64,000 nt of DNA, taken from NCBI GenBank assembly GCA_020466095.1, contig CM035806.1, positions 144,315,420 to 144,379,419 of the forward strand. The letters are read 5' to 3'. Below the pieces are notes generated by a model. That model saw only the letters and a program-made list of their open reading frames with translations, ran no database searches and had not been told where the DNA came from. Source of the DNA: Chlorops oryzae. Its lineage: Eukaryota > Arthropoda > Insecta > Diptera > Chloropidae. Below, piece by piece: positions 34,009-45,774 of this stretch (position 1 is its first letter; each line of letters begins with the position of its first letter). The translations under genes and the position numbers were made by a program.

Positions 34009-36646
34009 CTAATACATATATTTGTATGTATTAATTTTTATTATAATAACGATATTATTTTTTTGTTTGTTTTTTGTTTTTGATTTTGTTTTTGATTTTG
34101 TTTTGATATTCGACAATTTTTTTTTTAAATTTATTTTGAATTTTTTTTGTATTTTGCACGATTCGCATTTGAAAAGAAAAAAGAAGTGCGTGGAAAAAAG
34201 AAGAGAAAAAACGGTTGTTGTTTTTTAAAATTTCATAAAAATAAATTTTCATTCAATAAAATCAATTAAAAACAAGAGAGAAAAATAAATAAATAAAAAA
34301 AAAAAACTGATAAGAATAAACCAAAAGAGAAAGGGAAACTCTAGAAGAAAAAGTCGTAACTGAATTTACTTTATTTACTTAACTAGAAAATTTCTTTATT
34401 CAATATTTATTTAAACTAATTTATCTCAATAAAAGATATAGTAATAAAACAATTAGAATATAAGTGTATTCATAATTTTTTTGTGGCTCTTTTTCGTCCC
34501 ATTTTTTGTTTTTAGTTTTTTTTTTTTCGTCCCATTTCCTTAAGGGATTCTGCTGGAAATTTACACTCAGTCAATAAAGTAAGTATGCACTGCAAAAATG
34601 TGGGTTCTTTTTCATAATTTTCAATTATTATTAACTTTATTATGTTTCAAACTAAGTACAAAAAAATTTAATTTCTGAAAATTTCTTTAACCAAAAAAAA
34701 AAAATTAAAATCATATTGTTCCATTTGACAACTTCAGTGCATTATTAACTGACTGTATGTAAAACATAAATTTTCTGCTTTCATCTTTAATTGATTTTTT
34801 GAAATTTTGCTCATTAAGTTGTGTTTAGCATTATGAAGCTAGAGATTTGGAATTGACGGAGAGCACTCAGCGTTTGCTATGATTAGTTTACTTCTCTCAG
34901 CTTATGGCAAGATTTCCCAGTTCAGTTTGCATACAGTCAGAAAAGCAGACTGCCAAGACTGCCGGTACTGAATTCTAAAGAAGAATATGCTGGATATTGT
35001 ATCTTTACAAAGTTCTAACTCTGGCAGAATCCAAAAGACCATTATAAGTCTGCATTGATCTTGGAGATTTTTCAGTTGCAGATTGTTTGCTAAATGCCCA
35101 CTGTGCACTTTACAATTCGTGAACGGCTATTTAGCTCTATCAAGCGAGCATTTCATTGAGAGCAGAGTAGCAGAAAAATGTGTTAGAGTTCTACTCTTCA
35201 TTTCAATCAAAATATTTCAATAAAAAAAAATAACAAAAATATCATAAAAATATGGAGAACTGAAAAACTTAATTGATGACTTCTCGTACTTGTTTAATCC
35301 TATTTATTTATCTAATTAAAAAGTTCCTGGGAAATCCCTTTTATTGAATTTTTTTTGTATGAATAAAACGATTTTAAAAAAAAAAAAAAAAAAAAAATCA
35401 GCAAAAATCTTGTCATGCATTCACAAAGCTACACTGAAGAAAATTTCGAAATAAAAAATAAAGAAATAAAAAAATGCAAGAACAGTACACAGAAGTATCA
35501 AATATTAAATATTAAGAATAACGAAAACGAGGAGCACACAAAAAAAAGAAAACGATTAAATTTTTAAAAAATGTACACTCTGAAAAAGAGGATGAAACGC
35601 TTACTTGTTATCGTTGCAAGTGTTTGTTAAATAAGTACTTCGCACGAGGATTCGTTTAGTATTACTTACGAATTACACAGAGAAAAATGTTATAAGAGTG
35701 AAATAAGAGTGAAATGGTTTCAATATAAGATACACCGAGAAAAAATTAATTATAAGCTAATTAAAAACTCAGTCAAAAGAAACGGAAAGTTCAGGAAGAA
35801 TATAATACAGAAAATTTACATCAATGTGATTTATTTTTTTTTAGTGTTTTTTCTCTTTAATTTTCTTAAAAACTCACCAGACCATGCATTAAAGTATATA
35901 AACGATTTGCGCTACCGTGGTGACAACACAAGAAAATAGAATATTATATTTGTAAAAAGAACGAAAATTCAATAACGGAACGGAACGGAAGTTGATGTGT
36001 GGTGAGTAAGGCTTCCGTTGGTGTTTTCTTGTGAATGAGCCAAAATTACTCCCAATGAAGTGTGTGGTTTGCGTTCATTAGTGGTGAAAAAGTGACATGC
36101 ATTTAAGACAATTCTAACAATGAAAGTGTGGTGGGTTTTTTCTTATGTTTTATTAGGAGTTATGGTGAAGAAGGGATGGTGAATGGAAATGGGTTAAAGA
36201 AAATTTAACACCAGAAGACATGTGTGGTGAGTAAGAAGTTTATTATATGTTTTTTTTTTTTTAGTTATGTAGGTGATAAATGGGTTAAAGAAAATTTAAC
36301 ACCAGAAGACATGTGTGGTGAGTAAGAATTTTTTTTTTTTTTTTTATAACCTAAGCATAAAGGTATGGCAGCTTAAATTGACTCAATTCCTAATGAATTT
36401 TTTCGAGCATGTTGAGTTTTTTCTTGTTCAGTTTAGTTAAGAGTTATGGCTATGAAAGGATAGTGAATAAGAATGGTGTAAATTTCGATTGTGATAAAGT
36501 TGAATTTGGTTTGGTGTTTGATATGGTGCTCGAAAAATAGAAAAATAGAGCGAACGAGTGAGATAGAGAGAGAGAGAGAGGTATGGTGGTGATCTACAAT
36601 GTTGTATGTATGATATGCATGGAGTTAAGAAAATGGATGAGCTTAC
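34009..36646 (-). other. Intron with a short tandem duplication
   Basis: An intron of 2.6 kb. The notable feature is a duplicated segment at 36190-36238 and 36277-36327 sharing AAATTTAACACCAGAAGACA and TGTGTGGTGAGTAAGA. No exon is recognised. Confidence 0.6.
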
Positions 36647-37702
36647 TTTGGACGTGTTCGATTTTGGACGGCGTGGATTGTGTTACGGCGACGGTTGCCG
36701 TTGCGGTTGCTGTTGTTTGCGTTTGGGTCTTGAGTTTCGGACCTTTGGTGGATCGATCTATCGTTGGAATGTTGCTGTTGTTGTCGTTGGTGGTGGTGGT
36801 GCTGATGCTGTTGTTTCGTTTCTGGTGCAATGGTGGTGGCGCTCCTTGAAACGGTGGTGGAGGCCGTGGCGGTGGTGTTGGGCTCTTTAAAATACCACGC
36901 GGAGGCGATGATTCGATGTTGGTGTTGCTTCGGCTTATATTCACCGGTGGAATGGACGTAGTCCGTACGCGTGTACGTGTAAGGGAGATTGTATTGCGTT
37001 TGCTTGAAGCTATTGCTGTTGAGGCAATGGATACCGCCGTCGGTGAAATCAGTGGCGGTGGTGGTTGCAGCGGTTGCAGTGGCTGTAATGTTTGCTGCTG
37101 TTGCTGCTCTTGTTTTCGTGGTGGTATTGGTATTGGTATTGATGCTGGAATCGGCTGATCTGTTTGCCGCTGCTTTAGTGCTAGGGATGTAGGACGATCG
37201 GTTGTGTGTTTCTTGGTGGATATCATTGGGATTATGGATGTGTTCCTGATGTTGTTGTTGTCTGATGAATTCGTTTGAAATGTCACAGAGGCATGTGATC
37301 GTTCGAGCTGTGGAGGTGTTATTGTGCCTAATGTTGTTGCTGTTGTTGTTGTTGTTGTTGCTGTGTTGTTGTTGTCCAGTGTTTGCGATGTTGTCATTGT
37401 TGTTGAGATTGTTGGTGGAGCTGTTTCGGTTTCAATTTGAGGAGAAACGACTGGATTAGTTTGATTTTCGGTATTCGGTATTTTTAAAACAACTGTACTT
37501 TTCGTGGCTATCGGTGTTGGTTTTGTTGCTGTTGGTGTATTGCTCGATGATGCTACCATTCGTGTTGCTGCTTTAGCGGTTTTTCTTGTTGATGCTGATG
37601 CAATACTAGCATTGGATATACGTGTTGTTGTAATTACTGGTGTTATGGTTTCTGTTGTTGTTTTAGCTGGGGTGCTGGTGCCTACATTTCTCTTATAGGT
37701 GA
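36647..37702 (-). CDS. Exon: cytoplasmic tail, part 2 (Thr/Pro-rich)
   Basis: 1056 nt, about 351 residues, phase 1 to phase 1. It begins VTYKRNVGTSTPAKTTTE and is Thr/Ser-rich throughout. A proline-rich block, IPIPIPPRKQEQ and then SPPRGILKSPTPPPRPPPP, offers PxxP sites of the SH3-binding kind, plus a GILK tetrapeptide that matches the SILK-type protein phosphatase 1 docking consensus. The acceptor is ATTCTTTAG and the donor is CCAAA|GTAAGC. Function beyond a disordered adaptor region cannot be read. Confidence 0.87.
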
Positions 37703-37854
37703 CTAAAGAATTTCAAGCGAAAAAGCCAAACGAAAAAAAAAAAAACAAAGGAAAACAGAAAAAAAAAATTACGCAAATCAATGGAAAAGAAAAATTAATC
37801 GAAATGAAAATGATTAAGTAAAAAAAAATACACTTTAATAAACTGAAAATTTAC

Positions 37855-39173
37855 CGCTGCCACTGCAACGAATTCCCTTGAGACGATGCTCAACATCGAA
37901 CGGTGACTTTCCATCGGATTGATCGTCATCCAAACAGTGGGGACGTTGTCGAAGGACATTGCGTGCACCGCTTAGCATGCCGCCTAAAAGCCCAACATGG
38001 CTACGTTGACTGTCGCGTGTGGTATCGCTGGATGACTGCGTCGAACCGCGACGGAAAAGGCGAATGAAAAAGTTGCCCACACACTGCTGGAGACGAGCCT
38101 GCGCTGAGGTCTTTCGTTTCGTTGCATCTTCATCTTCCAACATATCCTCATCGTTGTTGTTGTTGTTGTTGATTGTCTCATCCAGTGGTGCCGCTTCGGG
38201 GTCGTTTGGTCTCTCTGCTGTTGAGCTCAACAGAGAATTTTTCGCTTCTTGTGCACATTCTTGCTGTTGATGCATTAAGTGTTGTTGTTGTTGATTTGCA
38301 CCACAATCGTTGACTGTTAATATTTGATTGTTTGGATTAACTTTCAATGTTGCTAATGTTGTTGTCTTGTTGTTTGATGAACGTAATGGTAACGTTTGGC
38401 ATGCATTTTCAACATAGTTATGACGTTTCGCATGACGTCCCAGTGTTGATATTTGTCCAACTGTTGACCTACTATATTGACCATCTTCCATTGTCAGTTG
38501 ACTTGTGCTAATCGAATTGTCACCATCACCGTTTAGATTTTGATTTAATAAATATGTTGTCGACTCATTTAAAAACGATGACGCAGAGAGTAGACTCTGC
38601 TCATGAGCATGGCTAGTATTGATGATGGGTGCTGTTATTGTTGATGTTGATGCTGATGCTGATGAAGCTGATGTTCCTTTCGCTGACGTTCTTGATGATG
38701 ATGGCAATGATAGTTGCGCAAGCAATTGTGCGGTTGCACTTGGTTTCATTGTCATGCGATTAACTGCTAAATTCTCTTTGGTATCATTGCTCACGTGCAA
38801 CATTACACCGGGCCGTAATGGCCAACGTGGCGGTGATTTTGGCGCATGCACAACCGTTACTCCCGGTGTATGACGCACCGTCAGTGTTGGTGTTCGTGCG
38901 ATTGCGATTGCGTTTGCGTTTGCATTTGTGTGTGCGATTGTTGAGAGTGTGTTTGTGCTTAAAATGCTGGAGGTGTTGTTATTGTTACTACTGTTGTCGT
39001 TGTTGTTGTAACTGTTGCTGCTATTATTGTTATTGTTATTATTGATGATTAAATTTGCATTCTTTTTCAATGTGTCAGGCAATAATTCTGGCGTTGATTG
39101 TTGTACAGACACAGGAATTGCCACGCCCACTTGTGGCTCTCTAGCCTGAATGCTTGGCTGATAGGAGAGCACA
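37855..39173 (-). CDS. Exon: cytoplasmic tail, part 1
   Basis: 1319 nt, about 439 residues, phase 2 in and phase 1 out. It opens VLSYQPSIQAREPQVGVAIP. It is mostly low complexity: asparagine runs coded by AAC/AAT, Ser/Thr/Ala-rich blocks and Gln/His runs. More conserved-looking islands are SPPRWPLRPGVMLHVSND, ISTLGRHAKRHNYVENACQT and ARLQQCVGNFFIRLFRRGST; the last is a short amphipathic basic helix. The acidic stretch DEDMLEDEDATKRK precedes it. No catalytic domain is visible. The tail is probably a disordered scaffold for cytoskeletal or signalling partners. Confidence 0.88.
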
Positions 39174-39652
39174 CTTTTAGGCGTGGATGAATGCAAGTGT
39201 ATAATGTGCGCATGAATGTATTTGTGTCGAGAATTGCCAATTTTTTTTTTTTTTTTTTTTTTTTTTTGATGATGTTCAGTTTTAAAAAATAAATAAATAA
39301 TAAAATAAATAAAGATGAATAGATTTTAACATAAAAGTTTTAATTTTTGGTTTGTTTGTTTTTTGAATATTTTTTATTTATTTTTTTTTTTTGTAAGTTG
39401 TTCAAGTTTTAAGCGTGCAATTAAGACACACAGACGCACATCGAGCCATACAAAAGCACAACAAAACATTGATGAATTGCGATCGGAAAATAAATAAAAT
39501 TAAAATGAAACGAAAAGAAAAGAAAAACAAAGAAAAAAATTAATAATTCAAACAATGAATGTATGCATGCCTTAAATTCTAATCTTACTCGGACGGAGAA
39601 ATTCGTAAGAAAAAAAAAAAAAGTATTTTTTCCAACACAACTGATCAAAGTA

Positions 39653-39803
39653 CAGTCAAAACTCTTTGTAACGAATATAATTAACTAATCTATACTAAAA
39701 ACAATAACTCAATTGAGTTACAAAAGGAAAAACTTTTGTATGGGTTTTCTATAGACGCAAATTCCTTATACATCGAAGAGTTCATTATTAGGAGTTTTGA
39801 CTG
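39653..39803. mobile_element. pogo-like MITE, 151 bp
   Basis: Ends CAGTCAAAACTC and GAGTTTTGACTG flanked by TA on both sides. It has no coding capacity. CAGT ends with a TA duplication are typical of pogo/Tc1-type elements. Confidence 0.8.
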
Positions 39804-40224
39804 TATTGGCAGGGCGTTATTAAGTGCAAGATTACATGGTCTCCTGAACGATTTTGTTTGTCATAAATAGATAAAATAATTTTCTCCTGGATGAGGAGTT
39901 CTTTAGCGGACAAAAAAGCAACCAAAATATTTTTCAAATAAAACGAAAATAAAAATAAAATATTAAATTTCATTAATATGTAGGGTAAAGGTCAAATTAA
40001 GTGGACTGTCACTTAGAATGGACCACTTGAATGTGAGTTTTACTCTCATGGCACATAATAAAAAAATAGATATTCCCATGACGTTTAATGTTTTTCAGTC
40101 AAAACTAGTCTTATAGCAAGGAGTAGGCTCTTAATGAAGATCTAATGATGGATAGAAATCGGTGAGCCACCTTATGTCATGTCACTGCCTGGACCTGGGT
40201 AAGTGAATAACCAGGTCACTCGAC

Positions 40225-40356
40225 CTTTTCTTCTTTACTTTTCTCACCGAGCTATCCTCGGCAAGAAAAACATGACATGACTCGATTTATAAACAATTCT
40301 AATGGGCTCCACCAAAAGGGGTTACTATGTACTTAGGGAGGCATGCCTTGTCTTGT
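40225..40356 (+). mobile_element. LINE 3'-end fragment (short)
   Basis: Shares CACCGAGCTATC, GGCTCCACCAAA and TTAGGGAGGCATGCC-type words in order with the LINE fragment at 45775-46165, so it is a diverged piece of the same family. No reading frame survives. Confidence 0.6.
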
Positions 40357-40744
40357 CTTGTCGCTCTGTCATATTTTGATGAAATTTTTATGTTTTCCTA
40401 GTTTCAAATCAAAACAAAAAAAAAAAAAAAATGGAGTGCCAAATGAAATAGTTTTGGAAAAATGTGTGTCTCTTTTACCCACAATTCATGAAAACATTGA
40501 ACAAAAGTCGGCATAATAATTAATTGACGTGACCCCTGTTCTAAAAAAAAAATTTAAAAAGAACCCAGCGGAAAATTATCTCCTGCATGACAAAGTCACC
40601 AATGATGTCATCTATGACATATAGGTGACATTGTCATGCATGACATCTTGCGGGACATGTCATCGTAGAGGGATGCTGTTCATGTGCTTGAACCTCATTG
40701 GCTACTGAAATTTAAATAAGGTTTTAGCGTCAGTTCAGCGTTAG

Positions 40745-40816
40745 CATGAAGTGGCGTAGATGATGAGTGCTCGACTCAGAATCCGAAGATCGCGGGTTCG
40801 ATCCCTGACAGAGGCG
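40745..40816 (+). other. tRNA-like module in CCCAGCGG element copy 3
   Basis: A box TGGCGTAGATG at 40752-40762 and B box GGTTCGATCCC at 40795-40805. It is almost the same as copies 1 and 2. Confidence 0.65.
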
Positions 40817-40845
40817 AACAAAAATTGTTAAAAATAGATTTTTTA

Positions 40846-41700
40846 TACCCGACACACTCTGTGTCGAGGGTATATTGCCTTTGTGTGGTTGTGTGTAACA
40901 CCCAGAACCAGTCGAGATAGACCATACAAAATATATATAGAAATGATCAGCGTCACCAGGAGATTCGATTTAGACATGTCCGTCTGTCCGTCTGTCCGTC
41001 TGTCTGTATACAGTTATCTTATCGAAGGAGTTGAGCTATCTCGACAAAATTTGGTATGCGTGCTCACCGGGACATGAGTAAGAACAGTGTTCGAGAATGG
41101 ACCCAATCGGACCATTTTTAGGGGTACCTGCAGTACTAGGGTCTGTTACGAAAATCACAAAAACTGCTCTAAAACCGATGTTTTTCAAGATATTTTGATG
41201 AAATTTTATATTTGATCATATTGAAAGGCCGGTAATATTATTTCCAAAAATTGAAAAAGTGGGCGTGGCAGAAGGGCGTTTTTCGAAAATTGTCTACTAC
41301 ACCCGAAACGCCTATGGGAGTTGAACGAAAATTGGCACTTATACTTCCTTTGTAGCCATAATCATCTTGCCCAAAAAAAAATTTTCTAGATCGGTCCATT
41401 ATTAAGGGTACCTCCAGTACTAGGGTCTGTCACAAAAATCTCAAAACTGCCCCAAAATCTGACTTTTTCCAAATATTTCAATGAAACTTTGCGCGTATAT
41501 TTAAGCCTCCGATTAGAATTCCGAAAAATTGGAAAAGTGGGCGTGGCAAAGGGGCGGTTTTCATAAAGAAATTAAACAAAAGTCGGTATATGGGGCCCCT
41601 ATGGCCTTAAACAACTCCTGATATTAAAAATTATTTGAACATGTGTCTGTGTCGGGTATTCTATTGTCAGGATTGTCTGACTATAACACCCTTACTTGTT
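40846..41700 (+). mobile_element. GTCC/GTCT-containing interspersed repeat, copy 1
   Basis: Begins ATACCCGACACACTCTGTGT and ends CTATAACACCCTTACTTGTT. It has a GTCCGTCT microsatellite near 40980-41008 and repeated GTGGGCGTGGCA and GGTACCTCCAGTACTAGGG words. It resembles the abundant non-autonomous repeats of higher flies that hold GTCCGTCTGTCC and GGGCGTGGC. The superfamily is not settled from sequence alone. Confidence 0.75.
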
Positions 41701-42647
41701 AAAATTTTCGAAACATTCAAAGAGAGAGGAAAGAAGAGAGTTATCAAACTGGTTTCTATAAATTGACATTTAGAGAGAAAAGAGCATGATGTGCTGCTCT
41801 CAAATGCTTTTTTCGCCATCGCATCCCCTAGCATGACCAGTGAAATTTTCTAATCTTCCGGTGGCAATGTCACCGCTGAAGTCCCTGTCAGAAATAGCAT
41901 GCATTCCGGCTCCGAAGTCACTAGGACATCATCGGGGATGTCCGCGGGACATTTCCCGCTGGGAATATATGTACATACATATGTACATGTATGGCTGAAA
42001 GTCACACAGTCACAGAATTGTCAGTCGAGCCCAGGCACGTAGCTATAGGTTCAAATTCTCACGTCCCCAACCGATGTCAACATAACAGTGTACTGTATCT
42101 CAAAGCGCACACCTACGAGACCGAAAAATATATCTGCTTAAGAGAGATGTCCTTGTAAGAGGAATGTCTGCAAAGAAGTAGTACATTGTAATTATTTTAT
42201 GTGACGGCTAATATTAAAAAAATTTTTTTTTTTTAAATCCTATCTAAAATATCCTGGCTGCTGGGATGCGAGCGGACACCCTCTATTTAATTATTATCTA
42301 CTTATTTATTTTCAAAAATCAATAAAATAAATCAAATACAAATTCAAAGCAATCCACATAAACTTCTCATCCATTGGAAATGTACAAAAAAGAAAGAAAA
42401 TCCAGTCAAACTTCCATAGATGGAATCGCCATTAATAGTTTCTCTACCCATTAAGAACACACTGCCGCGCAGAAGTTCAAGTTATGCAAGTTCGACTGAT
42501 ATACCAAAAAAAAAAAAAAAAACAATAATTGCTCAGGAGCTACGGAAAAGCTTATTTGAATATTTCAAAGCGTGTCGGAAACAATTCCATTTGGCATTAG
42601 AAAAAAATTAAAAAAAAAAAAACGAATTAGGGAGGAATTTTGCTTAC

Positions 42648-42681
42648 CTTTGCGTTGCACTAATCGAAACGTCCGTGCGAT
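42648..42681 (-). CDS. Small exon: first residues of the cytoplasmic tail
   Basis: A 34-nt exon that reads YRTDVSISATQ when joined to its neighbours. The acceptor is AATTGAAG and the donor is CAAAG|GTAAGC. It changes the phase from 1 to 2, exactly what the next exon needs. A nearer acceptor would give a 12-nt microexon, but that breaks the downstream frame, so the 34-nt form is preferred. Confidence 0.7.
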
Positions 42682-43330
42682 CTTCAATTATGAGTGAGTT
42701 TATTAATGTAACATATAGAAGAATGTACGGATTTGCGTGTATATGATATGGTTGTTGTTGTTGTGATGTTGACCATGTGGTTTTGTTTATAGTTTTGTGG
42801 CGATTTTGTTGAAGTTGACGAAAATGATGTGGTTGTGGTTTTGTATGCGAAATGATTTTTTTTAAGTTTTTATTTTTTTATTTATTAAATTATTAATCAT
42901 AAAACCGAGTTAATGACATTTTTGGTGACCGATTTCAATCGATATTTAATCAAGTTTTTCATACGATGAAGCGTTCAATTACACAATATCGATGTGAGTT
43001 TTTTTTTTTTTTTCAAGTTAGGATTACCAGGATGTTTCATGTTATTTAAATTTGGAATAAAAATGTCATTAGTTTTTTTTGTTTGTTTGTTTTTTTTTTT
43101 TTTGTATTTTACCACATTCGAAATAATTGTTATAATTGTTTTAATTGTCATTTCATTATTCAAGCCACATAAGCAGTGTTTGCAAATTAGAAATAAGCGC
43201 ACGAAAATGCAATGAAACGAAATAAAAAACAAGAAAAGAAGAAAATATTTAATTGAAATGCATTTTGTTCTTGTTTTTGTTGTTGTTGCTGCTGCTGATT
43301 TTGTGTATTAAAAAATGGCAATGGAGAATA

Positions 43331-43822
43331 CAGTGGGGCCTCGTTATAAGTATTTTCTCGTTCCTAAAAAATCGACGTATAGCGAATCGACTTATAACGA
43401 ATCAGTTTTCTTCATATGATTGTATGAAATAATTTCTAATTGGTTCCTCAAAGCTCAAAAATTGAAACAAAAAATTTTTTAAATTCAATAAAATGACATT
43501 TCCCTACAACTGGCATCACTGTTCTAATGTCTGATTTCCAATTATTCGTCGGATGCAGAACGTTTTACGCTGCATCCACAACAACGCAATTGATTTGAGC
43601 TGCTTCCATATGCTTGCATGTGTTTGCCTCAACTGACGGAGCGCACCTGACGCGTCATTGGAGATGGCACTTAGGGGCGCAAAAGACGAAAAAAATGTTC
43701 CCCCAAACTTTTAGACGTAATTGCGAATCATTTGCCACGTATAGCGAACCAGGTTGTTAATTGATACGTGACGTAAATGCGAATCGACGTATAACGAGTC
43801 GACTTATAACGAGACACCACTG
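43331..43822. mobile_element. pogo-like element, 492 bp
   Basis: Left end CAGTGGGGCCTCGTTATAAG and right end complement of CAGTGGTGTCTCGTTATAAG, flanked by TA. Sub-terminal CGACTTATAACGA and CGTATAGCGAATCG words repeat at both sides. It is non-autonomous. Confidence 0.85.
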
Positions 43823-43978
43823 TATACGAACTTACGAGACTAAAACAGTTCACAATAGAGATGCCACGAATATTCGGGTTATACTAGGTACTCGGTATTC
43901 GATCATTTTTTTGTTTGTTTTTCTTTCGGCCGAATACCAAATATTAAATTCATATCAATCAATTTGCTCGAAATTATG

Positions 43979-45006
43979 TACATATGGGCATTTCCAGAAA
44001 ATGTAAACTTTTTGTCGCGTCCGTATATAGCTAGGATTGCCATTCGGGACTAGTGTTGAAACAAAATGAGTAAATAAAACTTGATATCGAATACTTTTAG
44101 TCGATACTGAGTATATTTTGCACTCAATACTTAGCACCAAGTATTTTCGCGGTATCGATACTTTAATGTCGGTATTTACTCATATTATTTTTCCTTGTAT
44201 TAGTGATATAATTTGGGGGGTTTTTCCCTTTTTGAGGGACTTTTTCGATTTCATTTTGAAATGGATTTTTCGTAACCATTTTCCTCGGAAGGGAAAGGGA
44301 TTTTTATTAATTGTCTTAAGGTTAAACCTGCGCCAAATTATTGGCAGCACTGACAAGAAACAGTAATTCAAAAAGGAATGGGCAAGTCTAAGGTCTGTAT
44401 CCATTTTACGCGCTTGGATTCGACAAGTGCAAAGTGCCGTATTTGTTTTTAAAACACTGAAGTATTGTCTTACCTGTGTTAGGATGTGAAAAATACCAAG
44501 AATCATAAAAATTTTCATATTCTAGAGCAAGTACTACTCAGTATTGATACTTTTGGTCCAGTATTTTAGTGGTATCGATACTTGATCTCGATACATTAAA
44601 TGAGTACTAGTATCGATACTTTCAAGGTACCGTTTCAACACTATTCGGGACTGCATAGAAACTTTGAAAAATATAAAAGTCCGCATAAGCGACATGAAAG
44701 TGTTGAGAAGCCAAAGTACTGTTTACCGCATACTTGAATTCGGGACTTAAAATTGCCCATTTAAGTGTCGCATCCGTCTGGAAAGGCCCATATATGGATA
44801 TTTCCAAACGGACGTGACAGTTACTTTAGCAATTTTAAGTCTCGATTTGAAGAATGTGGAAAATGGTAATATTGTTTCAAACTGCTATCGCGCAGCTCTT
44901 CCGGAATTTCATACCTACTTATCAAAACTTTATGCAGATCAAAAAGGCAATAAGATATGCTCGGGCGTGACAAAAAGTTTTCTTTTTTTCTGGAAATACC
45001 CATATG
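43979..45006. mobile_element. TIR element (CATATGGGCATTTCCAGAAA) split by a hAT-like insertion
   Basis: The left end reads CATATGGGCATTTCCAGAAA then ACTTTTTGTCGCG. The right end is its complement (CGTGACAAAAAGT...CTGGAAATACCCATATG). Removing the 601 bp of insertion plus duplication leaves about 425 bp. Confidence 0.75.
44051..44643. mobile_element. hAT-like element with perfect 8-bp target duplication
   Basis: 593 bp, ends TAGTGTTGAAAC and GTTTCAACACTA, flanked by TTCGGGAC (44043-44050 and 44644-44651), identical on both sides. Internal GTATCGATACT words are repeated. There is no full transposase; only short open frames remain. Confidence 0.9.
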
Positions 45007-45219
45007 TATTCATTAGTAATTTCAAATGATCAGTGATATTCGTTAGCGATTGGTCATAAATTACATTTTGTATGCTGACGAGACCATTTGTAAGGACCAG
45101 CCCTATGGACTGCAACAAGCGCGAGTGATTCTGGCTTCGGCTTGTCTAATGGCTGTTTGCAAGCTCCATAAACATGAATTTCGTGGCCGACATTGTTGAA
45201 GAATATTCGGTATTCAGTA

Positions 45220-45392
45220 CAGTGTACTCTCTCTCTCTTTTAAGCGGACACCTACGAGACCGAAAAATGTTTTCGACCTACAGAGGTGTCCGCTTAAGAG
45301 GGGGAACTATTTGAAAATAATGATCACTAGCGCATATCCAAAAAGCGTCCATTTAAAGGGGAGGAGTGCCCGCTCGAAGAGAGTATTCACTG
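45220..45392. mobile_element. pogo/Tc1-like MITE, 173 bp
   Basis: Ends CAGTGTACTCTCT and complement of CAGTGAATACTCTCT, flanked by TA. Inner pair AAGCGGACACCT and AGGTGTCCGCTT. A related fragment with CACACCTACGAGACCGAAAA lies near 42105-42170. Confidence 0.8.
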
Positions 45393-45774
45393 TATTCACG
45401 GCTAAATCAATATTCGTGGCAACTCTAGTTTATAACTATTTTTTCATACAAAGCCAGCGATGAGGCACTTTCTTTTCATAGAGCTTATCTTTTTGAGTAT
45501 GGACATTGTACATATATGAAAAGAGCACAAAAAATTGAAGCAAAAAAAAAAAAAGGCTGAGTAGAGGATAGATAAATATATAAATATAGATATATATATG
45601 AACTTATATAAATGAGGATAGTTTCTATCATGGATGGATGTTGTCGAAAATTGGTGTGACTTCAGCTAGCGGTTCGAAAATGACTGCCTCTAAATCGGAT
45701 ATGTGATGATTTTCTTTTTCGCGAGGATAGGTTATTCAACTCGAAAATTGATGTGATTCAATTCCATTTACAGT

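Larger units (their letters stand above)
40564..41963 (+). mobile_element. CCCAGCGG-TIR element, copy 3, interrupted
   Basis: Starts CCCAGCGGAAAA and ends CATTTCCCGCTGGG. Its own sequence is split by an 855-bp insertion (40846-41700), leaving about 545 bp of the family. The tRNA-like module lies at 40745-40816, on the same strand as copy 1. Confidence 0.85.
39174..42647 (-). other. Intron with several transposable elements
   Basis: Intron of 3.5 kb carrying the pogo-like MITE (39653-39803), a LINE 3' fragment (40225-40356) and the third CCCAGCGG element with a second repeat nested inside it. Confidence 0.65.

Noticed and set aside
36583..37192. Plus-strand open frames rich in Val/Leu/Cys
   Set aside because: Antisense to tail part 2; the minus strand has the matching splice phases.
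42642..42659. A 12-nt microexon in place of the 34-nt exon
   Set aside because: It would leave phase 1, while the next exon requires phase 2; only the 34-nt form keeps the frame.
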